DNA from: Pseudomonadota bacterium
Lineage (GTDB): Bacteria > Myxococcota > Myxococcia > Myxococcales > Anaeromyxobacteraceae
Length of the DNA stretch: 20,332 nt
Direction of reading: 5' to 3'
Assembly (NCBI GenBank): GCA_023428085.1
Contig: JAEYZK010000436.1
Coordinates: 1 to 20,332, forward strand
Notes under the pieces: model-generated
Database searches by the model: none
What the model was told of the DNA's origin: nothing
Seen by the model: the letters and a program-made list of their open reading frames with translations, nothing else
Position numbers and translations under genes: made by a program
Shown: positions 6,429 through 14,957 of the stretch, piece by piece
Layout of the letters: the number at the start of each line of letters is the position of its first letter
How positions within the stretch are numbered: position 1 is the stretch's first letter

Positions 6429-7571
6429 ATGGCCGGCGCCGACCTCGCCCGCGAGCTCAAGTTCCGCGACCCGGCGAAGGCGCGGGCGCTCGCGGACGCG
6501 CTTTGGCGGAACGTGGAGGCCGCAGGCCGGCCGCTCACGATCATGCACGTCTGCGGGAGCCACGAGCAGGCCATCGCGCGGTTCGGCCTGCGCGCGGTCC
6601 TCCCGCCGGGCCTCCGGCTCGTCATGGGCCCGGGCTGCCCGGTCTGCGTGACGGACGCGCCCGAGGTGGACGAGGCCGTCGCCCTCGCCCGCCAGGGTGT
6701 CCGCGTGTGCACGTACGGTGACATGCTCCGGCTCCCCGGGACGGCGCGCTCGCTCGCCGACGCCCAGGCAGAGGGGGCACGGGTGGACGTGGTCTACTCC
6801 GTGGACCAGGCGATGGAGCGCGCCCGCCGCGGCCCCGGCGAGGAGGTCGTCTTCCTCGCGTCCGGGTTCGAGACGACGGCGGTCGCGACGGCCGCCGCGG
6901 CGCGCGCGGCGCCGCCGGACAACTTCTCGATCCTCTCCGTCCACAAGTGGGTCCCGGCGGCGATGGACGTCGTGGCCGCGGCGCGGGAGCGGCGGATCGA
7001 CGGCTACCTCGCCGCGGGCCACGCCGCGATCGTCACCGGCTGGGCCATCTTCGAGCCGTTCGCGCGCCGGACCGGCGCGCCCGTGGCCGTCGCCGGGTTC
7101 GAACCGCTCGACCTGCTCGCGGCGCTCGTCCAGGTCACCGCGCTCGTGCGCGACGGGCGCGCCGAGGTCGCGAACGTCTATCCGCGGTGCGTGACGCGCG
7201 AGGGGAACCTGCCCGCGCAGCGTGCGCTGCGGGAGGTGTTCGAGCAGGCCGACGGTCGCTGGCGCGGCATCGGCGCCGTGCCCGGCGGCAACCTCGCGCT
7301 CGCGCCCGCCTTCGCGCGGCTCGACGCCCGGCGCCGGTTCTCCGTCGACACCGCCGCGGTGCGCGACGACGGCGCCGCCGAGGCGGCGAAGGGCTGCCTC
7401 TGCGGGCCCATCATGCTGGGCCTCGCCACGCCCGCCGACTGTCGCCTGTTCGGCGCGGCGTGCGCGCCGGAGTCGCCGGTGGGCGCGTGCATGGTCTCGA
7501 CCGAGGGGCAGTGCCGCATCTGGCACACGTACGGCGGGCTGCCGGAGCTCCGCGAGGCGGGCGCGTCGTGA
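6429..7571 (+). CDS. hypD: Hydrogenase maturation factor HypD (Fe-S scaffold)
   Basis: HypD carries a [4Fe-4S] cluster and redox thiols. With HypC it forms the site where the Fe(CN)2CO group is assembled. The 380-residue protein has all family signatures: MHVCGSHEQAI at 39-49 with the iron-linked C42, GPGCPVCVT at 67-75 with C70 and C73, ASGFETTAVAT at 144-154, and the C-terminal cysteine cluster (KGCLCGPIMLG, then CRLFGAAC, ACMVSTEGQC) that binds the Fe-S cluster. The length is normal. The ATG at 6429 has a ribosome-binding site (AAGGAG, 6411-6416) inside the end of hypC, so the two are translationally close. Its TGA stop overlaps the GTG start of hypE. Confidence 0.97.
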   Translation: MAGADLARELKFRDPAKARALADALWRNVEAAGRPLTIMHVCGSHEQAIARFGLRAVLPPGLRLVMGPGCPVCVTDAPEVDEAVALARQGVRVCTYGDMLRLPGTARSLADAQAEGARVDVVYSVDQAMERARRGPGEEVVFLASGFETTAVATAAAARAAPPDNFSILSVHKWVPAAMDVVAAARERRIDGYLAAGHAAIVTGWAIFEPFARRTGAPVAVAGFEPLDLLAALVQVTALVRDGRAEVANVYPRCVTREGNLPAQRALREVFEQADGRWRGIGAVPGGNLALAPAFARLDARRRFSVDTAAVRDDGAAEAAKGCLCGPIMLGLATPADCRLFGAACAPESPVGACMVSTEGQCRIWHTYGGLPELREAGAS

Positions 7572-8596
7572 CGGCCGCGCGGCGAACGGCGCGCATCGCC
7601 CTCGCGCACGGCGCCGGCGGCCGGGCCATGCGGCAGCTCATCGAGGAGGTCTTCCTCCCGCTCGCGTCGCCGGTGGATGGGGTCGGGCTCGCCGCCCTCG
7701 ACGACGGCGCCGCGCTCCGGGTCGGCGATCGCTGGCTCGTCCTCACCACCGACTCGCACGTCGTCCAGCCGATCTTCTTCCCCGGCGGCGACATCGGGCG
7801 CCTCGCCGTCTCCGGGACGGTGAACGACCTCGCGATGATGGGGGCGACCGAGCCGCTGGGCCTCACCTGCGCCGTCATCCTCGAGGACGGCTTCCCGCGC
7901 GAGCAGCTCGAGGTGGTGGTGGACTCGATGCGCGCCGCCGCCCTGGAGGCCGGCGCGCCCATCGTCACCGGCGACACGAAGGTCATGGGGAAGGGGCAGC
8001 TCGACGGGATCGTCGTCAACACCGCCGGCGTCGGGTTCACGGACCGCGTGGTGAGCGACGCCGGCCTCGCGCCCGGCGACGTCCTCCTCGTCACCGGCAC
8101 GATCGGCGACCACGGGATGGCGGTCCTGGCGAAGCGGCACGACCTGCGGCTCGAGGGCGACCTCCGGAGCGACGTGGCGCCCGTGAACGGCCTCGTGCGC
8201 GAGGCGCTGCTCGCGGGCGGCGACGACGTGGTGGCGATGAAGGATCCCACCCGCGGCGGCGTCGCCGGCGTGCTCCACGAGCTCGCGGCCAAAGCCAAGG
8301 TGGGGATCGTGGTGGACGAGCCGGCGGTCCCCGTCCGCGCCGAGGTCCGGGCGGCCGCCGCGCTCGTCGGCATCGACCCGCTCGCGGTCGCGAACGAGGG
8401 GAAGGCGGTGCTGGGCGTGCGCGCCCGCTCCGCCGACCGCGTCCTCGCCGCGCTGCGGCTGCACCCGCTCGGCGCCGACGCGGCCATCGTCGGCCGCGCG
8501 GTCGCGGAGCGGCCCGGGACGGTGATCCTCGAGACCGGGTTCGGACGGCGGATCCTGGCCGAACCCGAGGGCGAACTGCTGCCGAGGATATGCTGA
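7568..8596 (+). CDS. hypE: Hydrogenase maturation factor HypE (thiocyanate/cyanide donor)
   Basis: HypE is a PurM-like ATP-dependent dehydratase that converts the carbamoyl group placed by HypF on its C-terminal cysteine into thiocyanate. The 342-residue protein ends in LPRIC, so the essential terminal cysteine (C342) is present. PurM-type motifs are seen: AHGAGGRAM at 13-21, LDDGAALRVGD, TDSHVVQPIFFPGGDIG with SGTVNDLAMMGA, VTGDTKVMGKG, MKDPTRGGVAGVLHE and ANEGK. The start is the GTG at 7568, which overlaps the hypD stop (GTGA), giving translational coupling. The next gene, hypA, begins 66 bp downstream after a segment with a REP-like fragment. Confidence 0.97.
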   Translation: MTAARRTARIALAHGAGGRAMRQLIEEVFLPLASPVDGVGLAALDDGAALRVGDRWLVLTTDSHVVQPIFFPGGDIGRLAVSGTVNDLAMMGATEPLGLTCAVILEDGFPREQLEVVVDSMRAAALEAGAPIVTGDTKVMGKGQLDGIVVNTAGVGFTDRVVSDAGLAPGDVLLVTGTIGDHGMAVLAKRHDLRLEGDLRSDVAPVNGLVREALLAGGDDVVAMKDPTRGGVAGVLHELAAKAKVGIVVDEPAVPVRAEVRAAAALVGIDPLAVANEGKAVLGVRARSADRVLAALRLHPLGADAAIVGRAVAERPGTVILETGFGRRILAEPEGELLPRIC

Positions 8597-8621
8597 TGGA
8601 GGCGAACCCCCGTACGGGTCC

Positions 8622-8653
8622 GCAGCCGCTCGCCCTTCGACGAGCCCAGGGCT
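8622..8653. repeat. Degenerate fragment of the REP-like palindrome between hypE and hypA
   Basis: Fifteen bases at 8627-8641 are identical to the reverse complement of 3759-3773 in copy 2. The preceding GCAGCCGCTCGC (8622-8633) also matches the inner part of that element, in a rearranged order. AGCCC (8643-8647) and GGGCT (8649-8653) make a short new hairpin. It fills nearly half of the only sizeable gap inside the hyp operon. Confidence 0.5.
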
Positions 8654-8662
8654 GAGAGCTTC

Positions 8663-9007
8663 ATGCACGAGTACTCCCTCATCCAGGCGCTGATCGCGCG
8701 GGTCGGCGACGAGGCGCGCCGCCGCGGCGCGACGCGCGTGCACGCGATCCGCGTGAGCCTGGGCGCGCTCTCCGGCGTCGAGCCGGACCTGTTCGCGAGC
8801 GCGTGGGAGCTCGCGCGCGCCGGCTCGCCCTGCGCCGAGGCGGAGCTGCGGCTCGCGCGGATCGAGGCCGTCTGGTCGTGCCCGCGGTGCAGGAAGGTCT
8901 TCGTCCCCGGCGACGCGCTCCGGTGCGCCGACTGCCGGGAGCCCGCCGCCCTCAACGACGGGGCGGACGCGTTGACGCTCGATCAGCTCGAGCTGGAGGT
9001 GCCCTGA
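8663..9007 (+). CDS. hypA: Hydrogenase nickel incorporation protein HypA
   Basis: HypA delivers nickel to the hydrogenase large subunit, working with the GTPase HypB. The 114-residue protein opens with MHEYSLIQALI; Met1, His2 and Glu3 form the nickel site in the family. The structural zinc site is present as CPRC (C73, C76) and CADC (C88, C91). Length and layout are standard, with no sign of the HybF variant or any fusion. The start is fixed by the essential His at position 2. No strong ribosome-binding site precedes it (GAGAG at most), and a REP-like remnant lies just upstream. Its TGA shares a base with the hypB ATG. Confidence 0.96.
   Translation: MHEYSLIQALIARVGDEARRRGATRVHAIRVSLGALSGVEPDLFASAWELARAGSPCAEAELRLARIEAVWSCPRCRKVFVPGDALRCADCREPAALNDGADALTLDQLELEVP
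8995..9000 (+). promoter_or_regulatory. Ribosome-binding site of hypB
   Basis: GGAGGT lies inside the 3' end of hypA, six bases before the hypB ATG at 9007. It fixes that start over any in-frame upstream codon. Confidence 0.6.
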
Positions 9008-9747
9008 TGTGCAAGACCTGTGGGTGCGGCGATCCGGAGCTCGTCCCGGTGGAGCTGCACGAGAGGATCCTGGCGGAGAACGACAGGACGGCGCGCCACA
9101 ACCGGGAGCACTTCGTCGGAGCGGGCGTGCTGGCGGTGAACGTGATGGGGAGCCCGGGCTCGGGCAAGACCGCGCTCCTCGAGGCGACCGCGCGCACCGC
9201 CGCGGCGGCCAAGAAGGCCTGGCGCCTCGGCGCCGTCAGCGCCGACCTCGCCACCGATCACGACGCGCGGCGGCTCGTCGCCGCCGGCATCCCCTCGCGC
9301 TCCATCACGACCGGCCAGGCCTGCCACCTCGACGCCGAGCTCGTCCACCGGGCGCTCCACGACGTCCCCTGGCGGGAGACCGACGTCTTCTTCATCGAGA
9401 ACGTCGGGAACCTCGTCTGCCCCGCGATCTACGACCTCGGCCAGGCGGCGAACGTGGCGGTGCTCTCCGTGACGGAGGGCGAGGACAAGCCGCTCAAGTA
9501 CCCGGTGATGTTCCAGGCCGTGGACCTGGTCGTCGTGACGAAGTGCGATCTCGTCCCACACCTCGACGTGGACCTCGCGAAGCTGCACGACGCGCTCGCG
9601 CGCGTCATGCCTGCGCCGCGGGCGATCGAGCTCTCCGCGAAGACCGGCAAGGGCGTCGACGCGTGGATCGCCTGGCTCGAGGAGCAGCGGGCGCCGTTCG
9701 CGGGGGCGGTGGGCGGGCACGGGCACGGGGGGCACGAGCACGGGTGA
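9007..9747 (+). CDS. hypB: Hydrogenase nickel incorporation GTPase HypB, with a C-terminal His tail
   Basis: HypB is a SIMIBI-class GTPase that supplies nickel to HypA and the hydrogenase. The 246-residue protein has the N-terminal MCKTCGCG metal motif (C2, C5, C7), the P-loop GSPGSGKT at 48-55, the interface metal ligands C106-H107 (QACHLDA) and C138 (NLVCPA), SVTEGEDKPLKYP at 154-166 as the switch/G3 region, and TKCDL at 178-182 as the NKxD-like guanine motif. Many HypB proteins have a His-rich stretch after the N-terminal motif. Here none is present there, and a short tail at 236-246 holds four His between Gly residues. The ATG at 9007 overlaps the hypA stop by one base (TGATG) and has a good ribosome-binding site. 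Confidence 0.97.
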   Translation: MCKTCGCGDPELVPVELHERILAENDRTARHNREHFVGAGVLAVNVMGSPGSGKTALLEATARTAAAAKKAWRLGAVSADLATDHDARRLVAAGIPSRSITTGQACHLDAELVHRALHDVPWRETDVFFIENVGNLVCPAIYDLGQAANVAVLSVTEGEDKPLKYPVMFQAVDLVVVTKCDLVPHLDVDLAKLHDALARVMPAPRAIELSAKTGKGVDAWIAWLEEQRAPFAGAVGGHGHGGHEHG

Positions 9748-9926
9748 GGTGGAGCGTGGCCGCGAACCCCAGGGTCCGCTGACGCGCGGAGTCGAACCCG
9801 CCCTTTGACGCACCGTGCGATCCCGCCGTCGTGAGGTACCCATCGGGTTTCCCCCACACTGCGGGTGACGGCCTCGCACGATCGGCGTAGTCGTGGTTCC
9901 TCCACCCCGCCGTCCTGGGAGGCCTC

Positions 9927-10553
9927 ATGACCTCGTTCGTCCGGTTCCTCGCCGCAGCGCTCGTGGCGTCCACGCTCGCCGCCTGCGGAGGCCCCGAAGA
10001 GCTCGCTTCGTCCGAGGACGCCTCGAGCGACCTCGTCGGCGCGCCCTGCGCGTCCTCCGCCCAGTGCGGCGCGGGGGAGGTGTGCACGACGGAGGACGGC
10101 GTCTGCAACCCGCCGCCGGGCTGCAGGCCGGGCATGGCCTGCCCCGCGGTCTGCTACGGCACGTGCCGGCTCAAGGTCCGGCCGCCCGCCCCGAACCGCT
10201 GCCGCACGAACGCGGATTGCCGGACCTTCTCGGACTACTGCGTCGGGTGCAATTGCCGGGCGCTCTCCGTCTGTCAACCGGACCCGAAGTGCCCGACGCC
10301 GGGCGTGCAGTGCTTCGTCGATCCTTGCCACGGCAAGGAGGCGTACTGCAACGCCGGCGCGTGCGCCCTCCGCCCCGCCCTGCAGCCGTGTCCGGTCGAG
10401 AAGTGCGGCCCGCCGGTCGGGGCGCCGAACTACGTCTGCCCCGACGGCAGGACCGTCGCCGGCCCCACGGGCCGGTGCCTGCTCCAGCCGACCGGGGCGT
10501 GCGCGTGGGAGATCGCGACCTGCCCGAACCGCGCGATCTGCACGACGTACTGA
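9927..10553 (+). CDS. Cysteine-rich secreted lipoprotein of unknown function
   Basis: This 208-residue protein has a lipoprotein signal peptide: a short charged start, a hydrophobic run, and a lipobox LAAC with the lipid cysteine at 20. The residue after it is Gly, not Asp. The mature part holds about 26 further cysteines in spaced pairs, with no membrane segment. Three blocks stand out: about 41-80 (CASSAQCGAGEVC and following), 92-116 (CRTNADCRTFSDYC and CNC) and 171-205 (CPDGRTVAGPTGRC to the end). Such disulfide-rich small domains are common in myxobacterial exported proteins. I do not recognise a named family. A ribosome-binding site (GGGAGG, 9917-9922) supports the start. The gene stands alone, 179 bp after hypB, and faces a convergent gene. 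Confidence 0.8.
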   Translation: MTSFVRFLAAALVASTLAACGGPEELASSEDASSDLVGAPCASSAQCGAGEVCTTEDGVCNPPPGCRPGMACPAVCYGTCRLKVRPPAPNRCRTNADCRTFSDYCVGCNCRALSVCQPDPKCPTPGVQCFVDPCHGKEAYCNAGACALRPALQPCPVEKCGPPVGAPNYVCPDGRTVAGPTGRCLLQPTGACAWEIATCPNRAICTTY

Positions 10554-10571
10554 TCCGGCGACGCCGAGGTG

Positions 10572-10613
10572 GCCGGCGAACATGCGGGGAGTCTTCCCGG
10601 CAGGTCCGCCGGC
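10572..10613. terminator. Nested hairpin between convergent genes (candidate bidirectional terminator)
   Basis: GCCGGCG (10572-10578) pairs with CGCCGGC (10607-10613), and GGGA (10587-10590) with TCCC (10595-10598) inside the loop. It lies between the stop of the Cys-rich lipoprotein gene and the stop of the opposing gene. There is no T-run on either side, so intrinsic termination is uncertain. Confidence 0.35.
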
Positions 10614-10627
10614 CGCCGGCGTCCGCG

Positions 10628-11630
10628 TCAGAGAGCCAGCAGGGTCGACACCTCGACCTGGCTCGCGCGGGTGGTCTCGCCGTCGTTCGTCTCCGTCACG
10701 TAGCGCGTGTACTCGACGCCGGCGCGCCACCGGGACGTGAGGTTCACGATCGCGCCACCCGAGAGCTGGAGGTTCCGCTGCACCGCGGCGGCGCCGATCA
10801 GGTCCTCGTCCACGATCTCGATGCCCGCGCCGGCGAGGAGCTGGAGCCCCTTGACCGGAACGACCTGGAGCTGCGCCCAGCCGCCCTTCGTCGGGACCGA
10901 CTTCACCGAGGTGAAGTCGGGGCTCGTGCCGGCCGTCAGCACGCCGGGGGCGATCGAGCTCTCCACGTCCAGGTTCTCCCCGGCGAAGGCGCCGCCGACG
11001 AGCGCCACGGGCCCGACCTCGACCTTGAGGTCCACGGCGACCGCCCGCGTCTCGACCGTCTCGTCGGAGTCGTCGGCGAGGATCCACTTCTCCTCCCCGT
11101 ACTTCGCGCCGACGCCCAGGTCCACCTTCACCTTCGACGCGCCGCGGAGCAGGAACGCCACCCGCGCCTCGGCGTGCGGCAGGACCGCGCGAGCGCCGGG
11201 GTTCGGCGAGAGGGTGTTCTTGTCGTACGGGCTGAGCGCGGCCACCGCCCAGCCGACGGCGACGTCCCGCCCGAGCTCACCGGAGAGCCGGAGCTGCGGC
11301 GCGCGGCGGTGGAGGTAGCCGGCGCCGCTGAACCGCGGCGTGCCGCACGGAGAAGCCCGCCGCCTCCTCGTCCTCGTCACCGGCCGCGGTGCGCGGGAAG
11401 TCGGAGGCGTTGAAGGTGCCTGCGTTCCACCAGGAGTTGAGGACGAGCCACCCCCCGAGCTCGAAGGTCACGGGCGGCGGCTTCGCCGGCGCGGAGGGCG
11501 GCGCGGCCTCGGGCTTCGCCTCGGCGGACGGCGCCTCGGGCTTCTCGGCGGGCTTGTCGGCGGTCTGCGCCGACGCCGCGAGCGGGGCGAGCGAGAGCAG
11601 CATCGCGAGGACGGTCTTGCGGCTCGTCAC
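10628..11630 (-). pseudogene. Outer-membrane porin-like gene broken by internal deletion and frameshift
   Basis: The 5' part starts at GTG 11628-11630 with an ideal ribosome-binding site (AGGAGGT, 11636-11642). It encodes a signal peptide (MTSRKTVLAMLLSLAPLAASA), an Ala/Pro/Glu-rich linker and a first barrel strand (FELGGWLVLNSWWNAGTFN), then FSVR near 11340. There the frame runs into Arg/Pro-rich nonsense. In another frame a coherent barrel-like sequence starts at once (PRFSGAGYLHRRAPQLRLSGELG) and continues to the TGA at 10628, ending in VEVSTLLAL with alternating strands. The two parts together give about 330 residues, while porin-like relatives as I recall them have a further block of 100 or more residues between FSVR and the RFxGAG strand. 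I infer a deletion plus a one-base shift at about 11335-11345. A sequencing error alone would explain the shift but not the missing block. Confidence 0.6.
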
Positions 11631-11710
11631 GGGACACCTCCTGGACGGACGCGCGGGCTCCCGCGCTCCGGGCGGGGTTGGGCGGGGCAAACGTCTGACT
11701 CCGTGCGGGG

Positions 11711-11716
11711 AGCATA
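11711..11716 (-). promoter_or_regulatory. Candidate -10 element (TATGCT) upstream of the broken porin-like gene
   Basis: TATGCT on the minus strand lies about 80 bases before the GTG start at 11630. It would give a leader of about 75 bases ending in the strong ribosome-binding site. No clear -35 is visible. Confidence 0.2.
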
Positions 11717-11823
11717 CCAACCCGGTGTAGATCCCGGAGGCGACTTCGCGGTCGATGCAGGCGGTGCGGTGCGTCAGCCGACGTGCGCCCGCGCGTTCAG
11801 CCGCAGGGCACCGGGCCCGGAGC

Positions 11824-13110
<1,287 letters not shown>

Positions 13111-13119
13111 GATCCGTCG

Positions 13120-13125
13120 AGCGTA
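13120..13125 (-). promoter_or_regulatory. Candidate -10 element (TACGCT) for the aminotransferase gene
   Basis: TACGCT on the minus strand ends nine bases before the GTG start, with no Shine-Dalgarno between. It resembles the arrangements before rmuC and before the ATG at 14844, suggesting very short or absent leaders. Confidence 0.25.
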
Positions 13126-13322
13126 GCACGGGCGCGTGCGCGGCGCCGCGGGCGGGCCGCGGCGGAGCGCGCGCTGCGGCGCACCCGGCGCGGGGCGCGT
13201 CTGCGGGTCGCGGGGCCGGAGCGGAGCGGCCCGGTATGTATCCTCGTGAACGAGCCCGCTCCCGCGCCCGCGCCCGCGGAGAGACCCGGGCCCGCGAGCA
13301 TTCACCCTCGGAGGGAACGATC

Positions 13323-14771
13323 ATGCGGCTCTCGAACGTCAAGGCTCTCGCGGCCGGCATCGGCGTCGGCGCGGTGGGCGTCGCAGCCTTCCGCGGCGCG
13401 CGCGGGCGGAGGCAGCGGGCCCGGGCGCTGCTCGAGGAGCCGCTCCCGCGCGTGGTGATCGTCGGCGCGGGGTTCGCGGGCCTCACGGCCGCGCGGGAGC
13501 TCCGCGAGGCGCGGGTGCGGGTGACGGTCGTCGATCGGCGCAACCACCACCTGTTCCAGCCGCTGCTCTACCAGGTGGCCACGGCGGCGCTCAACCCGGC
13601 CGACATCTCCGCGCCGATCCGGAACGTGCTCCGCGGCCAGCTCAACGCGCAGGTGGTCCTGGGCGAGGTGATCGGGGTCGACCTCGTCGCCCGCCGGGTG
13701 CGGCTCGCCGACGGCGCCTCCCTCCCGTACGACCACCTCATCGTCGGGACGGGCGCCACCCACTCGTACTTCGGGCGCGACGAGTGGGCCCCGCTGGCGC
13801 CGGGCCTCAAGACCATCGAGGACGCGCTCGAGATCCGCCGGCGCGTGCTGCTCGCCTTCGAGCGCGCCGAGCGCGAGCCGGATCCCGCCGCGCGGCGGGC
13901 GCTCCTCACGTTCGTCGTGGTCGGCGCCGGCCCCACCGGCGTGGAGCTCGCCGGTGCGCTCGCCGAGATCGCCCGCCACACGCTCGCGGCCGACTTCCGC
14001 CACATCGAGCCGGAGAGCACCCGGGTCGTGCTCCTCGAGGCGCTCCCGGACGTGCTCCCGCCCTACGCTCCGCCGCTCCAGGAGTCCGCCCGCCGCCAGC
14101 TCGAGCGGCTCGGCGTCGAGGTGCGCACCGGCGCGAAGGTGACCGCCATCGACGACGACGGCGTCACCGCGGGCCGCGAGCGGATCTCTGCACGGACGGT
14201 GCTGTGGGGCGCGGGAGTCTCCGCGTCGCCGCTGGGGCGCCTGCTGGGCGTGCAGGTCGATCGCGCCGGGCGCGTCGAGGTGCTCCCCGCGCTCAGCATC
14301 CCCGGCCACCCCGAGGTCGCGGTCGCGGGCGACCTCGCCGCGATCCGGCAGGAGGACGGGAGCCTCGTCCCGGGGGTCGCGCCGGCCGCGATCCAGGCGG
14401 GGCGCCACGCCGCGCGCAACGTGAAGCGCGCGCTCGCCGGCGAGCCTCCCCTGCCCTTCCGCTACGTGGACAAGGGCATGCTGGCGACGATCGGCCGGGC
14501 CGCGGGCGTCGCGGACGTCCGGGGCCTGCGGTTCTCGGGCCTCACCGCCTGGCTGCTCTGGCTCTTCGTCCACATCTTCTTCCTCATCGGGTTCCGCAAC
14601 CGCGTGGCGGTGATCCTCCAGTGGGCCTGGTCGTACCTGACGTGGCGGCGCGGGGCGCGGCTGATCACCGACACCGCAGAGCAGTGGCGGCTCATCGCCG
14701 ATCGACGCGCCGCCGCCCCTCCCGACGCCGGCCCGCTGCCCGAGACGACCGCGACCGCCTCCCCCCCGTGA
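13323..14771 (+). CDS. ndh: Type II NADH dehydrogenase (NDH-2 family, FAD-dependent)
   Basis: NDH-2 oxidises NADH and reduces quinone at the inner face of the membrane without pumping protons. The 482-residue protein has two Rossmann folds: VVIVGAGFAGLTAAREL at 44-60 for FAD and FVVVGAGPTGVELAGALAE at 197-215 for NADH. HHLFQPLLYQVATAAL (75-90) and the second FAD motif AGDLAA (335-340) are typical. A hydrophobic C-terminal stretch (about 408-438, including LLWLFVHIFFLIGF) is the usual membrane-binding region. Unusually, about 40 residues precede the first fold, with a hydrophobic segment (about 8-23), perhaps a second anchor. ATG at 13323 has a clear ribosome-binding site (GGAGGG, 13310-13315). 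A TATGTA at 13235-13240 could be the -10 element. A flavoprotein of the same fold with another electron acceptor is possible. Confidence 0.88.
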   Translation: MRLSNVKALAAGIGVGAVGVAAFRGARGRRQRARALLEEPLPRVVIVGAGFAGLTAARELREARVRVTVVDRRNHHLFQPLLYQVATAALNPADISAPIRNVLRGQLNAQVVLGEVIGVDLVARRVRLADGASLPYDHLIVGTGATHSYFGRDEWAPLAPGLKTIEDALEIRRRVLLAFERAEREPDPAARRALLTFVVVGAGPTGVELAGALAEIARHTLAADFRHIEPESTRVVLLEALPDVLPPYAPPLQESARRQLERLGVEVRTGAKVTAIDDDGVTAGRERISARTVLWGAGVSASPLGRLLGVQVDRAGRVEVLPALSIPGHPEVAVAGDLAAIRQEDGSLVPGVAPAAIQAGRHAARNVKRALAGEPPLPFRYVDKGMLATIGRAAGVADVRGLRFSGLTAWLLWLFVHIFFLIGFRNRVAVILQWAWSYLTWRRGARLITDTAEQWRLIADRRAAAPPDAGPLPETTATASPP

Positions 14772-14814
14772 ACGAGCGCGCACCCGCGCCCGAGCCCGGC
14801 CTCGGGGTCCCCAC

Positions 14815-14842
14815 GGGGGGAGCGAGCGTGTACGCTCCCCCC
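14815..14842 (+). terminator. Strong GC-rich hairpin after ndh (candidate terminator)
   Basis: GGGGGGAGCG (14815-14824) and CGCTCCCCCC (14833-14842) are perfect 10-bp arms around an eight-base loop, 43 bases after the ndh stop. No T-run follows. Part of the right arm also forms a TACGCT hexamer (14831-14836) placed like a -10 element before the ATG at 14844. Confidence 0.45.
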
Positions 14843-14843
14843 G

Positions 14844-14957
14844 ATGCCCTCCCTCGACGCGTACCTCTACGGCCGGTTGTCAGTTGTCAGTTGTCAGTTG
14901 TCGGTTGTCGGTTGTCGGTTGTCGGTTGTCGGTTGTCGGCCGGCCACTGACCACTGA
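14844..14957 (+). pseudogene. Possible gene-start remnant cut by the heptad repeat array
   Basis: ATG at 14844 opens MPSLDAYLYGR in the codon style of neighbouring genes. From 14875 the frame enters the heptad repeats and reads meaningless Leu/Ser/Val/Cys repeats to a TGA at 14955-14957. A TAnnnT hexamer seven bases upstream fits the start arrangement of other genes here. Ten good residues are too few to name a family, and a chance open frame is possible. Confidence 0.25.

Noticed and set aside
9789..9804. tRNA T-arm-like sequence on the minus strand (GGGTTCGACTCC)
   Set aside because: No anticodon arm, D arm or acceptor stem can be built around it.
9805..9840. Promoter upstream of the Cys-rich lipoprotein gene (TTGACG at 9805-9810)
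   Set aside because: The -35-like hexamer has no acceptable -10 at 16-18 bases.
9748..9926. Hidden small gene between hypB and the lipoprotein gene
   Set aside because: No frame with plausible composition and ribosome-binding site was seen; only a weak hairpin (TCCGC 9775-9779 with GCGGA 9786-9790).
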